The translations under genes and the position numbers were made by a program. The notes under the pieces were generated by a model. It did not search any database. It saw only the letters and a list, made by a program, of their open reading frames with translations, and was not told the origin of the DNA. Positions 1 through 11,470 of a DNA stretch of 64,000 nucleotides are shown piece by piece. How positions within the stretch are numbered: position 1 is the first letter of the stretch; each line of letters begins with the position of its first letter. Source of the DNA: Litoditis marina (Eukaryota > Nematoda > Chromadorea > Rhabditida > Rhabditidae); contig OZ038433.1 in NCBI GenBank assembly GCA_964036275.1, forward strand, positions 34,071,336 through 34,135,335. Direction: 5' to 3'.

Positions 1-423
1 AATGAGATGAATTGTTCAGTTGTTTCCTAATTGTTAAGACACCAAGTTTCCCGCCTCGATCCATTCAAAAGACTTTTCATTTTTGAACGATCTCATTTGT
101 ATTGATTTTTCCGACTATGTTTATATCTTTCAACATTTGTAACATAAGGTTCGCCCTCTTCAAAACATGCGTGTACGGTGTATGTTACCCTACTTGTACC
201 CCGCTGTGTTTGTTGTTTAGTCCAGTTGATGTTCGGTCGAAATTCGTAAATTACGGCATGCATCGAACTCAGACTACAAAAGACATTTGGACGACAAGAC
301 ATCACTCCCTACACTCGTTTGAAGGCCAATCAAACTTTAGAAATGTTGGTTGTTTGCGTGAAAGTTGTGATATTAATCACGGTAACAACCAACACAACTC
401 AACGCCAATTACTTCAATTCAAG

Positions 424-1963
424 GTGCAAACTACGTTGATCTATTTCTCCCTCGGCAACTCGCTCACCTCTACTATACACTTGTTTTTCATCCGTTGGCA
501 ACTGATTATTCCGAAAAGTCACAAATGGGCTTTGAGAACCAGAGGAAAATTAATTTTTGTTTGTATGACGTATGTACTTTTGTCCGGGTCAAGTCTTGCT
601 TCCCTTGTTCTCCCTCATAACATTGAGTCGCAACTAACTGACTTGAGAGAGGTCAGTTCTGGGTCAGTTCTTGAATACGGATAACATAATTAAAACGTGT
701 GTTCTGTGGGTGAAAAGAAGAATACCGTACATTCTTGTCATCGATCGAGTCATGATTTCGTGTCAACTTCGATCCATGAGTTCATGTTTGAGCTATTGAT
801 GAGAGTGGTTGTTTTTTTCAAATGCTTGAGTTACCACGGAGTTTTCAGAACTTCACTTGTGCAGGAGCACTAGTCAGTCTGCCTGGTATATTCTTACAAA
901 GTAGAGAGGTGATGGAGTGGTACATGAGCCTCATTGCTTCTCTTCTCGTGATCGGCTGTCTACTCACGTACTTTTGCGTGGCTCACTCGTTGATTGTACT
1001 CAGAGACGTCCAGTCCTCTTTGTCTGAGGAAACAAAGCGGATACAGCGCAAATTTGTGTACTCCTTGATGATACAGGTAAAACATTGGTATAAACTCATA
1101 TCAGGTTTCTCTGTTCTTCGGTCTAGTTACCAGTTATACTTAATTTCACGCATTCTAAACTACTCGTGATGGTTCTTGCTTCTTGGCAGAAATTAATGTT
1201 TTCATAGAACTTTTGATAGGTCTTATTTTTTCAGTGTTTGATTCCAATGATAGTGCTGATTGTTCCCGCCATTTGGGGGCTGTCCATTATGGTAAAACGT
1301 GCATTCGGCACACAAGGTATTTTTTTTCGATGCAGTCCTACACACATTCCCCTGTAGTTGTAGTTTAATCTTTTGCTGTTTGGTAGGAAAAGTTAATATG
1401 AAAAAAACTGCCCAAGACAAAGTTGATTATTCTCCATATCAGACTGGAGTATGTGCAACGTGTGCCATATTGTTTGAAGTTAAACAGGGAGGGAAGTTGA
1501 ATTGTAGTTTAATAATCAACACCCTCATAACCGGTGAAAGAGCAATAATGTGAAAGTTTCTGCTTTCTTTGGCGAAGGAAATCCGGACAAAGCAAAGGTC
1601 AAACCTTCACTCTGGTGTGACGGCAGTTTTCACAGTGTGCTTAGACGGGTAACTCTTAGTTTCACATATGACTTTCTTGGTTATAACGTTAGTAAGATAT
1701 TAATCGGCCATGAACTTTCGAATTTGAAATTGATCGCGTATGTATAGTATTCGTGGTTATCTTGAGCAAAAAAACCAAATGCTTCAGAATTGGATCAATA
1801 CATCGTGCCGGTGCTCTCAACTCACGGGACATTCAGTTATTTGGCAATTCTGATCACGAACAAACCATACAGAGTGTTTATACTCAGCCTTTTCTCCTGG
1901 ATGAAACCAAGACAGGTCGTTGCTCGCCTACCACGTGTTTCTGTCACCGCAAGCAGAATGTGA
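424..1963 (+). CDS. srh/sri-type chemoreceptor A (5' exons outside window)
   Basis: Seven-transmembrane nematode chemoreceptor of the Str superfamily, expected in the ciliary membrane of sensory neurons (family knowledge). Visible exons: 424-651, 849-1076, 1235-1316 and 1788-1963, corresponding to exons 3-6 of the two neighbouring paralogs; lengths 228, 228, 82 and 176 are the same as in chemoreceptor B and every phase matches. Marks shared with the paralogs are FFIRWQ near the start of exon 3, TKRIQRKF at the end of exon 4 and STHGTFSY followed by PYR in exon 6. The joined part (about 237 aa) has no stop and ends at TGA. Exons 1-2 would lie left of base 1; I see no equivalent in bases 1-423. 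Assignment to Srh rather than Sri is tentative. Confidence 0.85.
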
Positions 1964-2480
1964 TCATTCTAATTCAAACCTTGTTTTGTTTGTTGTTGTG
2001 ATTTACAAACTGTTTTTTGTACTTCTGCTTCTTATTAAGGAGATGATCAGATCGAGTATCTTGTTGTTTCGATCTCTGAAAATCTGTTTTATAGATTTGA
2101 TATCTGTTTTGCTTTTTTGAGCATATCCATGAATATCATATATTATGAAATCCGTGTGCAAAATACGAAAATAAATTTGATTTATTTGAGTGAAAGACAA
2201 GGAACTTCAAAAACAAGAAGCTCGGGCAAACCACAAACATACCATCAATAATCTGCAATCTGGAGACATTTTCAGAGATCAAATCGTGAAGTGTAAACTT
2301 AATTTTAAAAAAAATTGTTGGAGGTGTCGAACTGCCCGAAAATCTCGCATGGTGTAAAGGGTGACAAACCACTCTCAGAAGTTCTTCAAAAACCCCAGAG
2401 TGGTGAAAAACTATCTGTATCATACATTCATTGGCACGCGGCATGAATCCTCAGTGGGAATGGCAACAAGGAGTATAACA
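1964..2480. other. intergenic, no gene seen
   Basis: The space between the receptor A stop and the foldback element at 2481. ORFs here are short, AT-rich and lack family resemblance. I see no RNA gene. Confidence 0.5.
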
Positions 2481-3078
2481 TTTGTATAAAAAAACGAACG
2501 TAAAGTGAAAAACGATTAGCTTTTGAGATTGAACTGCATGGAATGTAGAAAAGTAGGTCAATAACTCGAGAGGGAATTGACAAATCTAATCTCGCAATTT
2601 TCATGAGTCAAAAACATTTTGGTTTTCTACTGAGAACGAACTTGCAGCAAACAAACATTAGTTGAAACGTTCGAATATGATAATTTCTCACCACTGTTAA
2701 TTGATTCAAAACTGTTAACAGAACACAATATACTAGTGAATTGAATATTTACGTGAAGTTAGCATTCTAATGAGGAATGGTGCACTTTGTCTTTCACTTC
2801 ACGTTTGTGAGTTCTGCTGTGTTTAACATGTTTCACGTGACTGTGCGATTGATTGACAGTATAGCTAATTTTTGTTTCATATAGGTTTTTAGTGTTAGCG
2901 GAATGTTCTCAAAGGTTGAGCACTTATTTTCTTATTTAGTTTGTCAGGATGATCATGAAAATTGCGAGATTAGATTTTTCATTTCCCTCTCGAGTTATTG
3001 ACCTCCTTTTCTACATTCCATGCAGTTCAATCTCAAAAGCTAATCGTTTTTCACTTTACATTCGTTTTTTTATACAAA
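2481..3078. mobile_element. foldback/TIR element with long inverted arms
   Basis: Bases about 2481-2607 and 2950-3078 are near-perfect inverted copies: the left arm starts TTTGTATAAAAAAACG and the right arm ends CGTTTTTTTATACAAA. Arms are about 125 bases, the interior about 340 bases, and no transposase ORF is present, so this is a non-autonomous foldback or MITE. A second element (2732-2856) sits in its interior. I could not define a convincing target-site duplication. Confidence 0.8.
2732..2856. mobile_element. CACGTGA-ended MITE, copy 1 (nested)
   Basis: The first of four copies in the window (others near 27125, 60773 and 60931). The shared core reads GAAGTTAGCATTCTAATGAG and, toward the right end, TGTTTAACATGTTTCACGTG. 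The ends are inverted: CTAGTGAATTG...ACGTGAA against TTCACGTGACTG. It has no coding capacity. It lies inside the foldback element, so it inserted later. Confidence 0.75.
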
Positions 3079-3130
3079 CTGACCTCTTTTTTCTATATTT
3101 CCGAAGGAAATAATGAATTAATAATAATAA

Positions 3131-3136
3131 TTTATT
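3131..3136 (-). terminator. candidate poly(A) signal for the ORF at 3303-3839
   Basis: AATAAA on the minus strand, about 165 bases downstream of the stop of the minus-strand ORF 3303-3839. In this AT-rich sequence the match could be chance. Confidence 0.3.
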
Positions 3137-3302
3137 GGTCATATATAAATGGCAGAACAAATTGTAACGTGTTATGATGACGATTATACATGAACTTATG
3201 TAAAAGAGAAAATTAAAATACCGAGGATGGAGAGATATTAAATCTGGGGAGATTCAGAAATATTGATGCAGCTGATGGAAAACGAGAGAAGAAAGAGAAA
3301 TA

Positions 3303-3839
3303 TCACATATAAAGGTTTTTCATACGAGAAGCAGGGATGATCTTGTAGTCGTACAACTCATAGTACTTGATAATGAAGGTAGTTCTGAAGTAAGGCGGAA
3401 CAACGAAAACATAATAGTCCTCAACAGATGCGTTAGGAAACTGTTCACAATGAGAGTGTACTTCTTTACAATAGCGAGCAATTCTCTCGAGCTGACTGGG
3501 ATACAATGTTGGTGGAACATGGTGTTTGTAGAAATTATCGAATGAACCGGGAGCAGGAATAGAGATCGGATCATCAGTTGAAGGGGATTCAGAAGGAGTT
3601 GGACAAGTATTATGTTCAGATGAAATGACTTGAGGAGAATCACATGTAGCTGAGGGAGAAGTAATAATGACAGAACTTCTACTTTCTTCAACTACCTCCA
3701 TTTCTGTCTGAAGATTGGTGTCGGCTGGACTTGGCAGGATTGTAGTTTGGTCGGTGACCTCAGCTCGGGCGGCGTCTCGTTTCGATTGTCTGGCGAGGAA
3801 TCCGGCCTTTCGCTGTTCCGGGGTCTCGAACTTCCGCAC
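3303..3839 (-). CDS. unrecognised hydrophilic protein, single long exon
   Basis: An open frame of about 178 codons on the minus strand between receptors A and B, long for this AT-rich spacer. The N-terminal third is basic (QRKAGFLARQSKRDAARAE), the middle is rich in Ser, Pro and Thr and looks disordered, and the last 75 residues have a more globular composition with many aromatics (KYYELYDYKIIP). I recognise no domain. The 5' end is uncertain: the frame opens with GTG, not ATG, directly after a T-rich stretch, so this could be a last exon whose acceptor I cannot place, or a start further upstream. A possible AATAAA lies 165 bases past the stop. It could be an orphan gene, a retrogene or a decayed element. 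Confidence 0.35.
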   Translation of the reverse strand: MRKFETPEQRKAGFLARQSKRDAARAEVTDQTTILPSPADTNLQTEMEVVEESRSSVIITSPSATCDSPQVISSEHNTCPTPSESPSTDDPISIPAPGSFDNFYKHHVPPTLYPSQLERIARYCKEVHSHCEQFPNASVEDYYVFVVPPYFRTTFIIKYYELYDYKIIPASRMKNLYM

Positions 3840-3984
3840 ATGAAAAAAATAAAAATAAAATTAATAGATATGAAATGAAATGAAGACATCTAATCAATTA
3901 TTGCTTTTTGAAAGTTTATTCAACTCAACTTTGTTGATTTGTAAAACATTAACTTCGTTACAAGTTCGGTTCCTTTTCTATTTC

Positions 3985-4250
3985 TTAAGAATAACTGTAG
4001 ATCACTAGTCGCACATTAAATATCGAATAGCTCAACGATAGAGCCTTTCCTCCTCTATCTCTCTCTATCAGAATTTCAAAAAGCCGTTTAGGAGTTTTTG
4101 AGAAAATGGCATTAAACCACTTTTCAAAGTCCGCAATGTTGTGATCAAAAACTAATCTGCGCAGCGCTCCGCGCTGCGCGCGATTGTTTGCATAACAAAT
4201 TTGATTCCACGTCACGGAATGCATAAAGTGTCTGTTTGTACCCTGAATCA
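3985..4250 (-). pseudogene. fragment of an unrecognised coding sequence, copy 1
   Basis: The minus strand encodes QRGALRRLVFDHNIADF followed by a WF-AIFSK motif. A second copy at about 53575-53830 on the + strand encodes QRDALRRLIFKQNIADF with WF-AIFSK at the same spacing. Similarity kept at amino-acid level with different bases implies descent from a real protein-coding sequence. Neither copy has a credible start or complete exon, so both look like remnants of a dispersed gene family or transposon. Confidence 0.45.
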
Positions 4251-4394
4251 AAAAACATTTCAACACGAGCAGAGCAACGTTTGTTTTCTGAAATTCTTCA
4301 TGGAGCCAGACTTTTGAACGAACCTTACAAGATCTATTTTGTCCAAGATGTTTTAACACCAATTTTCGTCAACTGTACTATTTTGAATGAAAAA

Positions 4395-4600
4395 CCTGGG
4401 GACACGTATCATTTAGAGTTCGTACTAGGTATTTTCTGGGCAACTGTTCGCCTTCGCGGCCAACAGAAGTTATAATTAAAGCTGATTAGTAATCGTCCAG
4501 GTACTTATCGTACTCGGCAGCAATTATTGGATATCAGTGTTTCTTGGTTGATAAAAAGGGGTTATTCAATTGTCTGATTCAGCTGTCGTAGACAGATTTG
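4395..4600 (+). repeat. upstream duplicated segment, copy 1
   Basis: Diverged copy of 9846-10050: both contain GACACGTATCATTTA, then AGCTGATTAGT, then ACTTATCGTAC, CGGCAGC and a CTGATTCAGCTG box in the same order. They lie upstream of receptors B and C respectively, so the receptor duplication took flanking DNA with it. Confidence 0.65.
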
Positions 4601-4707
4601 TTCTGTTTTTCTAGAATTCTCTTCATCTCACTACATTTGTGTTGCGTACGCAACGCTATATAGATAAGGTTACAAATTATGTTACACAAAAACAGCGAAA
4701 AGAACAT

Positions 4708-4844
4708 CAGAGGCCGTATGCACGAAACACCCCGGATCGGGCGGCTGGGATGCTATCCCGAGCTTGATTCGGCTATTTCCCAGCCAATTCAGGTCGGGAT
4801 AGCATCCCAACCCGGCCCGGCCGATTTCATGCATACGGCCTCTG
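4708..4844. mobile_element. palindromic MITE (CCGTATGC ends), copy 1
   Basis: About 137 bases that fold almost completely: CAGAGGCCGTATGC at the left and GCATACGGCCTCTG at the right, with an inner pair GGGATGCTATCCC and GGGATAGCATCCC. It is GC-rich against an AT-rich background. The second copy is at 30291-30428. It has no coding capacity. Confidence 0.8.
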
Positions 4845-5735
4845 GACCTGTGGCCTATCAGTTCCAGTCTGACCCACGTAATTGACTAGTAGGCTCTGAC
4901 CACCAGTCTTTACGAGAGGGGCAGTCAATTTCCATGAAAAAAAACAACAACAAAGAGGTGCCATTCAACCGAAATGACAAATCAGCTGATTCCGAATAAG
5001 CGACTTTGGAAGTTTGAAAAACGAAGTTAAACTCTGGATAAAACACTCCATTTCCTCTCTCTCTTGCTTGACAGTTTACGACTAGTCGCCCCCAGAGCAA
5101 AGACGCAGGGTCCAAACCGGATTACTCGATTCTGTTAGAGTTCAAATAGTATGGTTCACCGGCTTCAATCATTAACTGATCAATCAGACAGGTCTCAAGC
5201 CAATTAGACAAAGCTGGTTTTTCCGTTTTCTTTCTCCCCGCGGTCGCATTTTACTATTAGCGTATTGTGCTTGTTCGTCCTTCTTGTGGTTTTGCAAAGC
5301 AGAGAATATTTGAACGTGTGGTGAACCTTGAACCTGTCCCATTACTTTTCTCAGAACGAGTATGTCACATTTAACTCGATTGGTTCGCTACAAAAAACTA
5401 ACGTGTGGTTTTTCATTTGTTCATTATTCGCAAGTATGAAGTATTTCAAACAACATTAACAATTTGATTTCATTGCCTCGGCGCTCGTACTTGAGGCCCT
5501 TGTAAACTTTCCAGTCACTATGTTATGTTTCCGTCTCGAATTGAGAACGGCAATGATTCTCAACTAAGCAGTTTTGATTTTTGATAAACTTCAGCTTTTT
5601 TGTAAACACTTTTTTTGTAAAATGTGAGAGTTCCCAAATCTTATGGTGTTGTCCAGTTTTAATCATGTATTGACTTTTCATGGTGAAAACAAAAAACAAA
5701 AACGTTCTTGTCATAAATAATAATTCAGGATCAAA
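4845..5735. other. intergenic upstream of receptor B
   Basis: No gene seen. The stretch around 5350 (CAGAACGAGTATGTCACA) resembles the stretch near 11205 (AGAACGAGTATGTTACA) upstream of receptor C, consistent with duplicated 5' flanks that may include the promoter. Confidence 0.4.
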
Positions 5736-8488
5736 ATGATCAACTGTCCAGAGTTCAACACGAATCCGTCCGAGTATTTCACAGTCATGAATGTCATTTC
5801 CTACTTTTCTCTTCCCGGAAATATTTTCACTGCGTACTGCATTCTATTCAAATCCACTCAGTCCAAGGAATACAAACGATACCTTCTGATATATCACATG
5901 AACAGCTTTTTTGCTGATATTATACTCACAACTGGTGTGGTGAGTTTTCTTGCTAATATAATTGAAATTACGTGTTCGAACACGAAACGACATATCTTCT
6001 CGAAATATGAGGAGACTTTATGGTAACTTACGTTTCGTACTCAACATGATAGGCCGTAAAATTCGGAACAAAGATCTTCAGTTTCCCTTTTCCGTTTCAT
6101 CTGATGTCATTGCAAACTACAGTTTATGACAAACAGAAAAAAAGAAAGATTACACAACAAATACGTTATTAGTGATTGATTATCCATACTATATAAGTTC
6201 ATTTCAGCGTCCCCTGGTGTTCTTCCCGTTTCTCGCTGTACATGGGACTGGATTTCTGCAGACGGTATTCCACGTTTATCCTGTGGTGAGTCATTCCCCC
6301 ATTTATAGAGAATCGCTTTTTCTCTCTCTTTTTCTATGCAAGTGGAAACATTTTTGACTTCTTCCAATGATTCTGAGAGCGTCGTGAAAGCATTTTCGAT
6401 CAGCTTTGGCGCACAAACCCGTAGTGGGCGCTGAATAAAAGATGGTAAAACATCATTTTTCGGGCGATTATTTAGAGATGAAAGGTAAATTATTAACATA
6501 AAAATATGTATACGTTGGTCGACAAACGCTTTATAGGTGCAAAGCACTTTGGTGTATTTTTCCATCGGCAACTCCCTGACGTCGATCATTCATCTTTTCT
6601 TCATTCGCTGGCAGATAATAATTCCGGCTAGCCATGCGTGGGCTTTGACAAAGCGGGGAAGACTCGCCTTTGTGGTTTTGACCTACATCGTATTATCGGG
6701 ATCTACCCTCACGTCCCTATTTCTCCCACATAATGTTGAAAGGAACATGGAGGCATTGAAACTGGTGAGACCTACTAGGCGATTATTGAAAATGTGATTC
6801 AAAATAAAAATACTCGAACGGAGACATTCGTTATTCTCGTTAAGTAAACAGGAGAGAAAAAATGTAGCGTTTTCATTCGACGTTAGCCAGTATATTTGGT
6901 GCCGTTCGACGAAGGTTTAGTCAACTACATCAAAGTGGTCGTTTCATGAACTATAATGAGAAGTATCTGTTTTCAAACACCAAATTTCAAAACTACAATG
7001 TGATACTACTTTTCATTATTTTCGACGACTCAATCTCTCAAATATATTTTGGGAGTTTCATCTGCAAAAGCTCGGTTCCACACAAGTATATTGAGTAGCT
7101 TTTTTTTCTCAGAACACTTTGAAGTACCTTGAAAATCTGAAACTGTTCTAATAGTGTTGGTTTCCAACCATTGAATTGATTCTTTTTAATTTTCAGAACT
7201 TTTCTTGTGCTGGTAAATTGATGGCATTGCCTGATATATTTATCCAGAGTAGAAGCACAATGAAAGAGTACATGATTCTCACCGCTTGCCTCTTACTTGC
7301 TGGTACTGTCATTTCTTATTTTTGTGTGATTCACGCGTTGTTCGTTTTGAACAACGTCAACTCTTCTCTATCGGACACGACGAAAAAAATGCAGCGCAAA
7401 TTTATGTACTCACTAATTGTTCAGGTGGGTAACAATAAGTTACTATGAGATTACTATAATATATTTCAATATTTATTCAACACATTCATGTAGTTAACAC
7501 ATAGCACAAACATGAATTCTTGCTTCATGTGTTTGCGAACGGAGAAGGGCCAAGGTTCAGAGTGCAAAGAAACAATGTTAGAATTAACGTGAAGTTGAGG
7601 TTATGGCAATACGATCCGCGCCAGACACGACAGCAATTTATACAAGCATATATACAGACATTCATATTATAGAAATAATTTCAGTGCAAGTTAAAATTCA
7701 ATATGGCCCAGATGATTTTGAGAAGATGAAAATATTTTTTTACAGCAAAATTAACAATTAAACTCAAGGTTAATATGATAATTGGTGAAAGGTTTAGGTG
7801 TATCAAGAACATATAAAATTTTCAGTGTTTGATTCCGATGGTGGTACTCATCGTTCCTGCTATTTGGGCTTTTTCAATTATGACCAATCGCCTCTTTGCC
7901 ACACAAGGTATTTGCTTTCATATATGTTCTAACCGACTTGCAGTAAAGTAAACATAATGTTTCTTAGTACAAAAACGAGATTTGTAAAATGTAAGGATTG
8001 TAAAGTTCTGCCAGCATCTTTCATGCACATAATTACAACAAAAATCTACTCATCTATTCTGAGTGCCCTTTCTAACAAGTAGTTTTGTGGAGAAATAGAA
8101 TAATTCTCGGAGAAAAAATCGATTTGAAATGCTCAGTACACTACTTAGGACAAGCTGGTTGGTAAACAACGGTCAATTTAAATTAACAGAACGCTAGCTG
8201 GGTACGGAACTGGTACAAGCCGCCGATCAGAAAATGATACATGTTTTCGCCGTCAGAAGAGTACAGTACTGTTCACCAATAAAGTCTGAAGAACAACTTT
8301 TGGGTTTTACAGGTTACGATCACTACATCATTTTGGTGCTGTCAACTCATGGAACGTTCAGTTATTTGTCCATTTTGGTGCTGAACGCTCCCTATCGTAC
8401 TTTCATTCTGAAAATGTTTGTGCGGAAAAAACCGCCACTACTCGTCATACCGACTAAGCATACCATGTCGATTGCACCACGATATTAA
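5736..8488 (+). CDS. srh/sri-type chemoreceptor B
   Basis: Complete seven-transmembrane chemoreceptor, 331 aa, in six exons: 5736-5939, 6208-6285, 6537-6764, 7197-7424, 7826-7907 and 8313-8488. All junctions are GT-AG and all phases agree. The protein begins MINCPEF; exon 1 carries the first transmembrane segment and FKSTQSKEY; exon 3 has FFIRWQIIIP; exon 4 starts NFSCAG and ends TTKKMQRKF, the usual intracellular loop basic stretch; exon 6 has STHGTFSYLSIL then NAPYR near the C-terminus, as in Srh proteins. Expected to act in chemosensory cilia with a G protein. Very close to receptor C in exons 1 and 2, so a recent duplicate. It could be classed as Sri; the superfamily call is firm. Confidence 0.92.
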
Positions 8489-9845
8489 ACTTTTTGCTTG
8501 CGCTTGTGCTTGTACTTGTGCTCAAGCTTGTGAAAAAAGTGTAAAGTGGCCATACAAAACGTTATGCTGATTTCGCCTGTATTTTATACAAAACTTTAGG
8601 TTGTAAATGCGCTAAGTTTGTTGAAAACCTCTGTTCAGTGGTGACATGTACTGTTCAGGACGATTTTCGGGGGAGGGGGGAAGTGCGGTTTTGTAGATAA
8701 ACTTTTTAGAGGTATGCATATCATGTCCATTGTATGATGAAGGATAAAAATAAAAATAGATTCTGTAGTGATGCGAGAACACCAGAAAACACTGAACACA
8801 ACCTACGTTTTAGTATCTTTCAACACTAATTAACACACTCACATTTCGAGTTGCTTTCAGAACGTCCCTGCTATTGAAAAGATTGAAAACTTCGTTCTCA
8901 TTCACATAAGGAATGCAGAATTCGTAGAGAAACAAGTTTATCCGCCACTGAGTTTGTAGGAAATTTGCAAATAAACTCATGAATTTTCATTATTCAATGA
9001 TGTCTACATGTTGGGCGAGTACGCTCCGGTTAGAGGAAGTGGAAAAATTCAATGACTAATATTCTGATTTACTTTTCACGGCGATATGTTAAATAACACG
9101 GTCTATTTTGCACGCATGCGGACACGTACAGTGCTAGGCTAGTAGTTTCTTTCTGATCTATACACTGAATATTCATATATCACTGAATGTTCGAAAACGA
9201 TTCGTTAAATTCTCCTGAGCAACTGAAAAAAGTACACATCAGTTTCCAACCCAGCGAAATAAAGGTTCTTCGAGAAATGTTTGTGTTTATATGGCATGTT
9301 TCGTGGGACTCTAAGTTTAAATTTATTGTTCTGTTTTTCCAAGTTTTTTTTTCTCCAAATATTCTACAGGATGTGAAGTCGTTTATCTCCACATTACACA
9401 ACAGATGAGCCACTCTGAAAATATACAGTTTATTTGGGGTCTCATAGTTCAGGATGTTTATCCATTTCATTCAGCAGCTGAACATCCTACATCTACGCAC
9501 AGCATCGTCTTTTCCACAAACTTCACTTTGACATTTTCATTGCCATGAAACATGGTGTGTTACAATGTTGCCACAGGAAGTATTTTCAGCAGAAATGAAA
9601 GCCCGCCCCCTATACATCTCACTTAGGAAAATCCGCTGTACAGTATGAAACGATCAACGTTTGTTTCGTTTATTCAAAAATATACTCGGATCGTGAAAAA
9701 ACTTTTCACAACGAATACCACAAAAACAAGCTCGAATAGTCTTCTCTTATAAAACCTACAATCCTAGAACTTATACGTATTCTGACTCATGATTCGTTTT
9801 TTTTCAACACTCTTTTCACCTCTTGAATCATTGAAGAAAAAGCAT
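8489..9845. other. intergenic, no gene seen
   Basis: Between receptors B and C. Short ORFs around 9187-9470 overlap on opposite strands and have no recognisable motif. No RNA gene or clear mobile element was identified. Confidence 0.4.
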
Positions 9846-10050
9846 AGGGACACGTATCATTTATGAATACTACCCGGTACTTTATTAAGTGATTTTTGAT
9901 GCCGGCCGTTAAAGAAACTTTTTATAAATATAGCTGATTAGTTATCATCAAGACACTTATCGTACCCGGCAGCCATTAATGAGTGTGAATGGTTTTTGGT
10001 TAACCAAAAGGGGTGGTAACTTCTCTGAATCAGCTGCCGTTTAATTTTCT
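9846..10050 (+). repeat. upstream duplicated segment, copy 2
   Basis: Partner of 4395-4600, sharing an ordered series of short blocks (GACACGTATCATTTA, AGCTGATTAGT, ACTTATCGTACC, CGGCAGC, AAAAGGGG). Confidence 0.65.
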
Positions 10051-10189
10051 ACACTACACTTTCGGTTTACTATGCTACATTAGTGTTGTGGTTCAGTCTT
10101 TTATGGAACAACTGTTCATGGATCCCAAATTCGAGAATATAGATTCTGCCATACAAACCTGGGAAAGTTCCCCATTGACTCGATGGGCG

Positions 10190-10850
10190 AAAGGTATAGA
10201 GGAAGATTTCTCGAACCGTGGCATAGTCTCTTGCAAAGGTGTCCTTCGAGCTCAACTATCTGGGTGGTCACCTACACTATGCTTGAACATAACAAGTTGG
10301 TACGCCAGAATATGATCAGAGCAACATTTCGTTTTCTCATACATGATACACTACACAAAAAGCGCCTTACGTACAATATACAACAAATCTAGTAGCAAAG
10401 TCTCATGAAAAGGTCCCTCTGGTTGAATTATCTGGGTTGCACCTACACTGAGCCTAAACATAGGAATTCGGTGATAATGTGGCCAGAATGTGGTTAGGTC
10501 CGCGGTCGTGATGAGATCACCGCTTACATAACTCCGCTAATGGTGATTTCGGTCAGATTCACGCCACCGACAACGTTCTAATATTTCTAAGGCCACGCTC
10601 CTCGCAAATGAATGTGGTCGTATCATCGAGTATTTCGTTCATAATACACTGCACAGAAGGTACATCACCCACGATGGTCGAAAGACTTCGTATTACGTAG
10701 ATACATCGTGGCAAAATCTTATTAAAACACCACGTTCACGTTGAACCGTCTGGTCAGCATCTGACCCAAGTTGTTATTAATTACACTACTCATAGGACGT
10801 TGACAACGATGTGGCCGGAATGTGATCAGGTTGTGATCAACCCCACTTCC
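10190..10850. repeat. strongly diverged tandem repeat
   Basis: Several blocks recur in order: ATCTGGGTGGTCACCTACACT near 10258 matches ATCTGGGTTGCACCTACACT near 10429; GTGGCCAGAATGTG near 10479 matches GTGGCCGGAATGTG near 10811; ATACACTACACA near 10348 matches ATACACTGCACA near 10648. The unit is roughly 170-330 bases and very degenerate. It lies upstream of receptor C only, as far as I can see. Confidence 0.45.
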
Positions 10851-11470
10851 ATGTCTTAACAAAAAACCGTGTCCTTTCCGAAGCAGTCCACACAATAATC
10901 ATATATACAACAATGTGTTTGGTGGTTTGGTTTGATACATGAACTGGGGTACCGGACGGTTCTGAAGCCGGTTGTTTTCTTGCTGATTATCCTGTGATTT
11001 TAGTTGCTGTCCGTTTCGTGAAAAATCCGTTTTCCATTGTTAATTATTCACTTTCTACGACTTTCTCCTATGTTTGGCTAGTTTGTTTTACAAATTGTTC
11101 CGAATTAAAACTAACTAGACAAAACATGGAAAATTGCACGTTTTGTAATGAAGCGTACCATTAGTTGTACTTCAGTTGAACAAGCAAAGTTTACCATTAC
11201 CTTTATTAGAACGAGTATGTTACAATGAAGTTGATTAGTCGTTACGGAAAATTGATCACGTCTGAGTGTTTGTTGCTCTTTAATTGTGAAAACGATTAAG
11301 TTAATGTAACACAAAAGTTGATGACATTATTTCGGCGCTCGTACACAAATTAACTTCTATGTTCATGTTCAGCGTTTTCGTCTACTATGGTGGTATTTAA
11401 GTCTTTCTGTCGCTTTTGAAAATCGACTGGCTTTCTCTAATGAAACTGAGTGCGATTGTTTAGGATCAAA

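Noticed and set aside
4236..4475. Plus-strand ORF overlapping the orphan fragment
   Set aside because: It has no similarity to the second copy at 53.6 kb, whereas the opposite strand does; shadow.
9180..9470. Overlapping ORFs on both strands
   Set aside because: Neither has a motif, and overlap on both strands is typical of chance open frames.
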